From Clostridium sp. (GTDB taxonomy: Bacteria > Cyanobacteriota > Vampirovibrionia > Gastranaerophilales > Gastranaerophilaceae), in NCBI GenBank assembly GCA_018362895.1, contig JAHALR010000001.1, positions 1 to 64,000 of the forward strand: DNA of 64,000 nucleotides. The letters run 5' to 3'. Every line of letters begins with the position of its first letter. The stretch's first letter is position 1. Of this stretch, positions 58,276 through 64,000 are shown in pieces. The notes under the pieces are model-generated. The model was given only the letters and a program-made list of their open reading frames with translations, was not told where the DNA came from and searched no databases. Position numbers and translations under genes: made by a program.

Positions 58276-61212
58276 ATGAAAGTTAATCACCATCAAAATA
58301 TTCTTTATAAAGAACGAATAAAGAATCACCCGCGAGTGATTCAGGAACAGCCTTCCCTTCAAGATAATGATATACAAAGTATTTATAGAACGCCTTTAGA
58401 GAGAGCTTCAAATGAGATTTCCTTTAAAGGCGTTCCTTCTTCTATAAAAAAAGCAGCCGAAGATTTAATGTATAGAAAAACAAGAGCTTATGACTATCAA
58501 GCATCTATTTCTACATTAAAACGTTTCTATAAATCAGGTATAACATCTTTAACAGAAGGACTAAAAGGTCATAAAGATATTACAGACCACCTTGTTCACG
58601 ATATTGTCACAGACAAAATCCAGTTCAAAGAAAAAACACCTCTTAAGCTCATAGCAGAAGGTATCCTTTATCCTTTCATAAAACTGCCTGTTCACATTTC
58701 TGACAGCATAATTGATGTTTTAAGAAAACGTCAGATTCTTCCTGAAAACTATGGAAAAACAGGCAAGTCTCTTTATAGCAAACATAGATTCAAACTAGAT
58801 GATGATGACAAGTTTAATTCTCTTATAGGATTCATCAAATCAGCTCACAAATATAAACATGACACAGAAAAAATCAGATCCGCAGGCTTGTTTCGAGACG
58901 GAATGAAAATGTTTGACCCTAAATCAGGCAACTACAACGGTGTACACGAAAGAGCTTTAACAAGAATCGTAACAGGTTTTATTCCTGCATTTTTCCTTGC
59001 TAACGATGCTTATAACCTTTCCAGATTATGTGATGACGATCCTAAAGCAGCAGAAAAAGAAAAGAAAATACGTTTCAATCAAGAATCAAAACGTATACTT
59101 TCAAATGCATATATTCAATTAATCACATTAGGAGCTTTGTCAAAATTTATTAACGCAAGCAAAAGTGCATTTGTTACCGTTACGGTTTTATCAACACTAT
59201 TCACTGAAATTTATTCACGTTTGTCTAACGGAAAGAAAATTCATTTTATCTCTAAACAAGAAGCACAAAAAATTAATGCAAAAGAAAAATTAAAACACAA
59301 CAATGAAAAAGCAGATAATGAAACAAATGTTAAACAGCCTGAACAAACACAACAAACAAATCCAACAAAAGAAAACAGTGTGAATGCACCTGCATTTAAA
59401 GGTTCATCAATATTTAAAGACTTTGATCTGGCTTCAAATATTTCTTTCACAGATGCTCCTAAAATACAAAAAGAAGAAGAAGAAGATAATTCTAACACTC
59501 CAAAAGTGGCAGCAAAAGAAATAAAACCATTGTTGAACTTAGATACAATAGTAAAATGGGTAATCGGCACAATAGCAATAGGTTATGCTCTAAGAGGGGC
59601 AAAAAAAGGCTTAAGCTATATTATGACAAATCCAAAAACTTCTCAAAAAGCTGTTGTTAAAAAGATGTTGTCCTTTTCCCAAAAAGCAGAAAAATTAAAT
59701 AAAAATCTTGAAAAATTCCTAAAATTGGATAAAACAAAAGGTTCAAATATCTTTGCAAAAATTTATAACAAAATTACAACAGAAGAACATATAGTCAAAA
59801 AAGCAGACTTTGATAAAATAGCACAAAGACTCTCTGAATATGATCTGCATCTGGGTAACAAATATGAAACAGTTACCAAAAACTATCAAAGAACAAGAGC
59901 AATAAAAAAATTCGGAAATGAACTTGCTAATGATTTAAAAGATGCAGGCTTAAATTCTCTAGCAGAAGAATTCACAAAAATTGCAAATGGAAGTTTCTCT
60001 AAATCAAGAAAAGATGCAATTATAACAAATAATATAAATCATTTCCTAAAAGAATTAAGAAAAGAAGGAGAATTCTCTCTTGCTAATGAAATAAAAAGAA
60101 TGCTTATTATGCCTGATGGCAAAATACAAGCTGAAAATTATGAAAAAATCAGCAAAATGCTTAAGAAACTAGCTAAAACACGCAGAGACAGCGACTTAAA
60201 AGAATTTTATCAATCATTTGATAATGTATTCAAAGTAGATATGGATACACAAAACTTACAGCTTTATTTCAAAGCTATAAATGAATTAACCCTAAAGAAA
60301 AAATTTGATGCTGTAAATAAATATAAACAATACATGTTTGATGCAATAAACAATGAAACTTACAATCTTGGAACAAAAAATCGTTTCATAGCAAAAGAAG
60401 CAACTGACTTCTTCATTCAACCATTTAAATTTATCTGGAACACAATCACTTTCCCATATAAACTTGCAACAAAAATCGAAAAAATGACAAGACCTGTCAA
60501 AGCACCTGAATGGAAAGACGAAATCCAAACAGTATCTACAAGCATTAAGAAAATTGGAAAAACATTTGATAAAATAGAAAAAGATGTTGAAAAGTGGAAT
60601 AAAAGAGCACTAAAACATAACCAAATAGCTCAACAAACCGGTAAAGAACTTATTGAGCTAAAAGAAGTCGACAAAGAATTTGCTAAAATAATGAACAAGA
60701 AAATTAGCAAGGCATTTAATACTGTAACAATGTCCAATATTTCTAATGCTGAACTTTCCGAGTTAGCAAAATATTCAACAACTGCTGCAACAGCATGGTT
60801 TTTGATTGCAGACAACTATAATATGGTAATGTTAAAATCTAACGGTGAAAATAAAAAAGAAGCAGGCATGAAGGCTAAAGAAAGAGCTTTACAAGAAACA
60901 TCAAGACTCTTCTATTCACAATTACTTATAAATCTGTTTAACAGCACATTCAGAAATCTATATAACTCAAGCTTGTTTGGTGCACAAACAGTCAACACAA
61001 TGTCAACATTGCTCGGTGAATACTCTAACAGAAAAGCAATCGGAGTCCCCGTAAAAGAATGTTCGAGAGAAGAAATTCTTCAAGCAGATTATGAAAACAT
61101 TAATAGCGCAGGCTTAAAGGGTAAATTCTTTAGATTTATGTCAAGACTTACAGGCAAAAGAGCTTTGACACAAAGAGACAATAAACCTAAAGTCCAAGAA
61201 AACAATAAGTAA
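58276..61212 (+). CDS. 978-aa membrane-associated protein with internal duplication and SFKG motif
   Basis: AGGAAAAG precedes the ATG. Residues ~46-55 hold 'NEISFKGVPSS', and a second 'NAPAFKGSSIF' lies near residue 375. Hydrophobic stretches occur at ~234-252, ~290-310 and ~420-440 ('VKWVIGTIAIGYALRG'). A block of ~88 residues appears twice, near 234-320 and 838-925: 'FFLANDAYNLSRL...ESKRILSNAYIQL...STLFTEIYSRLSN' against 'WFLIADNYNMVML...ETSRLFYSQLLIN...STLLGEYSNRKA'. Between them lies a Lys/Glu/Asn-rich helical region. No enzyme motif seen; function unknown. Confidence 0.75.
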   Translation: MKVNHHQNILYKERIKNHPRVIQEQPSLQDNDIQSIYRTPLERASNEISFKGVPSSIKKAAEDLMYRKTRAYDYQASISTLKRFYKSGITSLTEGLKGHKDITDHLVHDIVTDKIQFKEKTPLKLIAEGILYPFIKLPVHISDSIIDVLRKRQILPENYGKTGKSLYSKHRFKLDDDDKFNSLIGFIKSAHKYKHDTEKIRSAGLFRDGMKMFDPKSGNYNGVHERALTRIVTGFIPAFFLANDAYNLSRLCDDDPKAAEKEKKIRFNQESKRILSNAYIQLITLGALSKFINASKSAFVTVTVLSTLFTEIYSRLSNGKKIHFISKQEAQKINAKEKLKHNNEKADNETNVKQPEQTQQTNPTKENSVNAPAFKGSSIFKDFDLASNISFTDAPKIQKEEEEDNSNTPKVAAKEIKPLLNLDTIVKWVIGTIAIGYALRGAKKGLSYIMTNPKTSQKAVVKKMLSFSQKAEKLNKNLEKFLKLDKTKGSNIFAKIYNKITTEEHIVKKADFDKIAQRLSEYDLHLGNKYETVTKNYQRTRAIKKFGNELANDLKDAGLNSLAEEFTKIANGSFSKSRKDAIITNNINHFLKELRKEGEFSLANEIKRMLIMPDGKIQAENYEKISKMLKKLAKTRRDSDLKEFYQSFDNVFKVDMDTQNLQLYFKAINELTLKKKFDAVNKYKQYMFDAINNETYNLGTKNRFIAKEATDFFIQPFKFIWNTITFPYKLATKIEKMTRPVKAPEWKDEIQTVSTSIKKIGKTFDKIEKDVEKWNKRALKHNQIAQQTGKELIELKEVDKEFAKIMNKKISKAFNTVTMSNISNAELSELAKYSTTAATAWFLIADNYNMVMLKSNGENKKEAGMKAKERALQETSRLFYSQLLINLFNSTFRNLYNSSLFGAQTVNTMSTLLGEYSNRKAIGVPVKECSREEILQADYENINSAGLKGKFFRFMSRLTGKRALTQRDNKPKVQENNK

Positions 61213-61220
61213 AATAAAAA

Positions 61221-61246
61221 AAGCATGACAAAAGTCATGCTTTTTT
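61221..61246. terminator. Bidirectional terminator between convergent genes
   Basis: AAGCATGAC (61221-61229), loop AAAA, GTCATGCTT, with A-rich and T-rich flanks on both sides. It serves the 978-aa gene (stop 61212) and trxA (stop 61266). Confidence 0.88.
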
Positions 61247-61265
61247 ATTTTCAATAATGCAGAAA

Positions 61266-61589
61266 TTATAAATGTTTTTCAATATTAGAAACAATTGACG
61301 TTTTTGGCATCAATCCAACCAATCTCTCAACAGGTTTTCCATCTTTAAATATAAGTAAAGTAGGCAGACCGCTGACTGAATATTCTTTAGCTGTTTTCAA
61401 ATTTTCATCAGTATTTAACTTAACTATTTTGATCTTTCCATTAAACTCACCTGCTACTTCATCCAGTACAGGACCAAGCTTTCTGCAAGGACCACACCAT
61501 GGTGCCCAAAAATCAACAATCGTCAATTCTTGCGAATTAATGACTTCAGACTCAAAGCTGCTGTCATTGATATCTAATGCGTTTGACAT
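61266..61589 (-). CDS. trxA: Thioredoxin
   Basis: 107 aa. Active site 'APWCGPCRK' with Cys32 and Cys35; 'VKLNTDENLKTAKEYSVSGLPTLLIFKDGKPV' contains the cis-Pro. Cytoplasmic disulfide reductase. AAGGAGGAG before the ATG. Standard length. Confidence 0.96.
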   Translation of the reverse strand: MSNALDINDSSFESEVINSQELTIVDFWAPWCGPCRKLGPVLDEVAGEFNGKIKIVKLNTDENLKTAKEYSVSGLPTLLIFKDGKPVERLVGLMPKTSIVSNIEKHL

Positions 61590-61688
61590 TTATGTCTCCT
61601 CCTTAAGTAGAATCCTATAATTTATAAATTAATTTTACCAAAAAGTCAATTAATAAACCAGACATCTACAAATATTGATAAAAAATTA

Positions 61689-61716
61689 TTGACTCTAAAT
61701 CTTCATTTGATATTAT
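61689..61716 (+). promoter_or_regulatory. Promoter of tRNA-Phe
   Basis: TTGACT (61689-61694), 16-bp spacer, TATTAT (61711-61716), 24 nt before the tRNA 5' end. Confidence 0.65.
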
Positions 61717-61739
61717 AAAATAACAGATGAATAAAACTT

Positions 61740-61815
61740 GCCACGTTAGCTCAGTTGGTAGAGCAAGGGACTGAAAATCCCTGTGTCCTTGGTTCGATTC
61801 CGAGACGTGGCACCA
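61740..61815 (+). tRNA. tRNA-Phe (anticodon GAA)
   Basis: 76-nt cloverleaf: acceptor GCCACGT/ACGTGGC, D arm with GCTC...GAGC, anticodon stem AGGGA/TCCCT with loop CTGAAAA (anticodon GAA), T arm with GGTTCGATTCC. The 3' ACCA is encoded (61812-61815). Confidence 0.97.
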
Positions 61816-61818
61816 TTT

Positions 61819-61847
61819 AAAAAGGCTCCGACAGAAGGAGTCTTTTT
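61819..61847 (+). terminator. Terminator after tRNA-Phe
   Basis: AAAAAGGCTCC (61819-61829) pairs with GGAGTCTTTTT (61837-61847), one G-T pair, 7-nt loop, ending in five T. Confidence 0.8.
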
Positions 61848-61874
61848 GATTAACATACATATAAGGAGAACAGA

Positions 61875-62345
61875 ATGAATATAAAAGATTTAAATATAAA
61901 ACTAAACGGTATAGATGAACTAGGTACAGAAAAAGAATATAACATTTCAGATTTTGCTGGCAAAACTGCCATAATATACTTTTACCCCAAAGATAATACT
62001 TCAGGCTGTACTCAAGAAGCATGCGACTTTAAAGAAAACAAAAACAGATGGACATCAAAAGCTGTTGTTATAGGTGTCAGCCCTGACAGCATAAAAAGCC
62101 ACAAAAATTTTAAAGAAAAGCATGGCTTAAATTTTATTCTGCTTTCTGATCCAGAGCATATACTTTCTGAAAAGTTTGAAGTTTGGGGAGAAAAGTCTAT
62201 GTACGGCAGAAAATATATGGGAATTATTCGCTCTACCTTTTTGATTGATAAAAAAGGAGAAATCATAAAAGAATGGAGAAAAGTAAAATTAAAAGGTCAT
62301 GTGGATGAAGTAATTTCTGAGTTGGAAGTCAATATCAATGAATAA
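61875..62345 (+). CDS. bcp: Peroxiredoxin BCP/AhpC-type
   Basis: 156 aa, AAGGAG before the ATG. Reduces peroxides via thioredoxin; trxA lies just upstream on the other strand. Peroxidatic Cys45 is in 'YPKDNTSGCTQEACDF' (PxxxTxxC) with Cys50 as resolving Cys, the atypical 2-Cys layout of E. coli BCP. 'GIIRSTFLIDKKGEI' is the conserved Arg block. Overlaps the next gene by 8 bp. Confidence 0.95.
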   Translation: MNIKDLNIKLNGIDELGTEKEYNISDFAGKTAIIYFYPKDNTSGCTQEACDFKENKNRWTSKAVVIGVSPDSIKSHKNFKEKHGLNFILLSDPEHILSEKFEVWGEKSMYGRKYMGIIRSTFLIDKKGEIIKEWRKVKLKGHVDEVISELEVNINE

Positions 62346-62523
62346 AAAGTTTAAACACCTAAAAACAGGTGATACATATGAAATGATTCGTGATGATGTA
62401 AAAAACTGCACAAATGCAAATGACGAACAAATAATGGTGCTTTATAAAAGAGACGGATTCCCAGAGCTTTTATTCGTTAGAGAAAAAAGTGAATTCTATA
62501 CAAAATTTGAAGAAATAAAATAG
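62338..62523 (+). CDS. DUF1653-like small protein
   Basis: 61 aa, overlapping bcp by 8 bp. 'FKHLKTGDTYEMIRDDVKNCTNANDEQIMVLYKR' and 'LLFVREKSEFYTKFEE' follow the DUF1653 pattern ('Y.HfKG..Y.......D.....vvY...YG....wvRp..mF'). Function of the family unknown; translationally coupled to bcp. Confidence 0.7.
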   Translation: MNKKFKHLKTGDTYEMIRDDVKNCTNANDEQIMVLYKRDGFPELLFVREKSEFYTKFEEIK

Positions 62524-62524
62524 T

Positions 62525-64000
62525 TTATTTCGATTTTAAACAAATTTTATTTATTACACCGTGCATTTTGTGATATGGCATATTGTAAAAGCTTACAAAT
62601 GTCGGTGTAATCTTTTTTATTAGCGCAAAAATGTTCCAATAAATGTTTTCTGTCTCTATCTCTTCAACACCATAAAAAATAACCTTTTCTTTTATGCCCA
62701 ATTTTTTTAGAACCTTTTCAAGCTTAAAAATCTGCATATACCCTACTTTTATGGTTAAAATCCTCAAACCTTCTTCGACCTCTGAAAGTACATAATCAAG
62801 TCCTAATGGTTCTCCTGATTTACGTATATTGATAAAAATATTATCTGTATAAATTATGTTATTTGTAAACATAGTTTGTATAACATAAGGAGGAACCTTA
62901 TCAATACCCCTAGTAAAAAACAAAGCAGTACCTTTTACTTTTGAAATATTCTCGTATATTTTATTATATTTTTCAAGAAATTCTTCTTTTGACATAAATA
63001 CCATTGATTTGTAAAGCTCTTTGTTGCCCTCTGTATAAAGAATAAGAACAAAGAATGGTATAGAAGCTATCAAGAATGTCACATAAGCTCCATGAACAAA
63101 TTTAGAACATGTAGAAACAAAGAAACACAAATCAACAATCAAAATAAAAGCGGCTGCTATTGAATGAAGATATTTTCTTCTTAATAAAAAGATAGTCGAA
63201 ATCATAAGCCCTGTTATAGCAATTGTAGCAGTAACAGCCATTCCATAAGCTGCTGCCAGTTTACTCGATTCTTTGAACATTACAATAACAAGAACTACAA
63301 AGAACATCAAAAAAAAGTTCACAGCAGGAATATATATCTGAGAACTGATTTTTTTTGAAGTATATTTAATTTTTAACAAAGGAAGAATCCTTGTATTAAT
63401 CCCCTGATAAATAATAGAAAACAATCCACTTATCATCGCCTGAGAAGCAATAATGGTTGCCGCAAGACTAAGAATAAGAAAAGGCAGGTACAAAAACTTA
63501 CATTCGGACATTACCATTGAAAAAAGAATATTTTTAGTTTCAGGATGAGACAGCAAAAAAGCACCCTGCCCCAAATAATTTAATATTAAAGCAGCAAGTA
63601 CTATATACCACGCTTTAACAATAGGTTCACGACCAAGATGCCCCATATCAGCATATAACGCCTCTGCTCCTGTTGCACAAAGAATAACCTCTGACAAAAT
63701 AAAAAAACCAGCAATTCCATGATGAACTAAAAAATTAATTCCATTCAAAGGATTAAAAGCATGTAGCAATTCAGGAGCTCTAAATAAAGAAATTCCCCCA
63801 AATCCAGCCAGTGCAAAAAACCAAACAGCCATTATAGGCCCAAATACACCTGAAATCTTTTCTGTTCCACATTTTTGAAAGGAAAATAAAACAAGAGTAA
63901 TAACAATAGTAATGCCCAACACTATATGCTCGGAAAGAGTGGCAAATGGGTGCAAAAGTCTCAGACCTTCAACAGCAGATAGTATACTTATAGCAGGGGT
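62525..64000 (-). CDS. kup: KUP-family potassium uptake protein, N-terminus outside window
   Basis: The frame stays open to the window end: the last bases (64000-63956, read on the minus strand) encode 'TPAISILSAVEGLRL', matching the KUP block 'TPAISVLSAVEGL'. So the visible part starts mid-protein and the initial ~100 residues are missing. K+/H+ symporter of the inner membrane. Remaining landmarks are 'GATGAEALYADMGHLG' (here 'CATGAEALYADMGHLGREPI', near residue 115), many membrane segments, and a hydrophilic C-terminal cytoplasmic domain ('GTALFFTRGIDKVPPYV'). The stop lies 1 bp from the convergent DUF1653-like gene. Confidence 0.94.
   Translation of the reverse strand, partial: TPAISILSAVEGLRLLHPFATLSEHIVLGITIVITLVLFSFQKCGTEKISGVFGPIMAVWFFALAGFGGISLFRAPELLHAFNPLNGINFLVHHGIAGFFILSEVILCATGAEALYADMGHLGREPIVKAWYIVLAALILNYLGQGAFLLSHPETKNILFSMVMSECKFLYLPFLILSLAATIIASQAMISGLFSIIYQGINTRILPLLKIKYTSKKISSQIYIPAVNFFLMFFVVLVIVMFKESSKLAAAYGMAVTATIAITGLMISTIFLLRRKYLHSIAAAFILIVDLCFFVSTCSKFVHGAYVTFLIASIPFFVLILYTEGNKELYKSMVFMSKEEFLEKYNKIYENISKVKGTALFFTRGIDKVPPYVIQTMFTNNIIYTDNIFINIRKSGEPLGLDYVLSEVEEGLRILTIKVGYMQIFKLEKVLKKLGIKEKVIFYGVEEIETENIYWNIFALIKKITPTFVSFYNMPYHKMHGVINKICLKSK

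Noticed and set aside
61666..62022. 118-aa minus-strand frame across tRNA-Phe
   Set aside because: Runs antisense through a complete tRNA and the start of bcp; no start signal.
1..64000. Insertion sequences, prophage, integrase, CRISPR-cas, plasmid origin
   Set aside because: No transposase, integrase, cas or rep motifs and no long direct repeats were found; all genes fit a stable chromosome.

Overview
The window (64 kb, AT-rich, dense, both strands coding, standard genetic code) looks like chromosome from a flagellated, diderm, probably anaerobic or gut-type bacterium. The best fit is a member of Vampirovibrionia/'Melainabacteria' (Gastranaerophilales-like), the non-photosynthetic sister group of cyanobacteria. 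The reasons are an Omp85/BamA with only three visible POTRA repeats, a TonB-ExbB-ExbD-ExbD cluster, RecG with an N-terminal extension, many TPR proteins, and several hypothetical proteins carrying a short N-terminal SF/NF-type motif. This placement is inference; no 16S rRNA gene lies in the window.

Layout. 0-8.7 kb: 3' part of a giant FliD-like flagellar cap protein, then BamA, an exported glycine-zipper protein, a TonB-like protein, ExbB and two ExbDs (envelope and energised transport). 8.7-16.3 kb: a TPR protein, a YkgJ-type Cys-cluster protein, an EF-hand coiled-coil protein with a small motif-sharing neighbour, two hypotheticals, 5-formyl-THF cyclo-ligase, and a divergent XRE-regulator/cobO pair with a palindromic operator. 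16.9-24.7 kb: an acidic protein with a UvrD-type tudor-like tail, FliS, a FliT-like chaperone, a CDF metal exporter, a class III nucleotide cyclase and RecG. 24.7-37.3 kb: a P-loop kinase, RpiB, a REC-STAS response regulator, TrmD-RimM with a zinc-ribbon/low-complexity protein, Dtd, a Maf/DUF115 flagellin-glycosylation protein, a TPR protein, RlmN, uridine kinase, a radical SAM/methyltransferase pair, and bS21. 37.4-50 kb: a GNAT-like protein, peptidase U32, a YqeG phosphatase, a divergent kinase-like protein, SecG, DUF167, Rel, a candidate small RNA, two paralogous hypotheticals, FolP, a second YkgJ protein, TPR and hypothetical genes, and a membrane protein. 50-64 kb: UvrB, TPR, tRNA-Val, RarA, three exported or coiled-coil hypotheticals, YajQ, a 978-aa protein with an internal duplication, thioredoxin, tRNA-Phe, BCP peroxiredoxin, a DUF1653-like protein and the 3' part of Kup.

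How the parts fit. Flagellar functions (FliD, FliS, FliT-like, Maf/DUF115) are scattered rather than in one operon. Translation and RNA-modification genes (trmD, rimM, dtd, rlmN, U32, rpsU, tRNAs) and stress/signalling genes (rel, cyclase, REC-STAS, YajQ, trxA, bcp) make up the core. No CRISPR array, insertion sequence, prophage or integrase was seen.

Most worth following up: (i) the N-terminal SF/NF motif shared by otherwise unrelated proteins; (ii) a likely ~62-nt CU-rich terminator-tailed sRNA near 44.24 kb; (iii) several genes whose -10 box sits 6-8 nt before ATG (leaderless mRNAs); (iv) an 18-bp perfect palindrome on the XRE-cobO promoter; (v) a divergent kinase-like protein at 40-41 kb; (vi) the zinc-ribbon/low-complexity protein fused by overlap to rimM-trmD.
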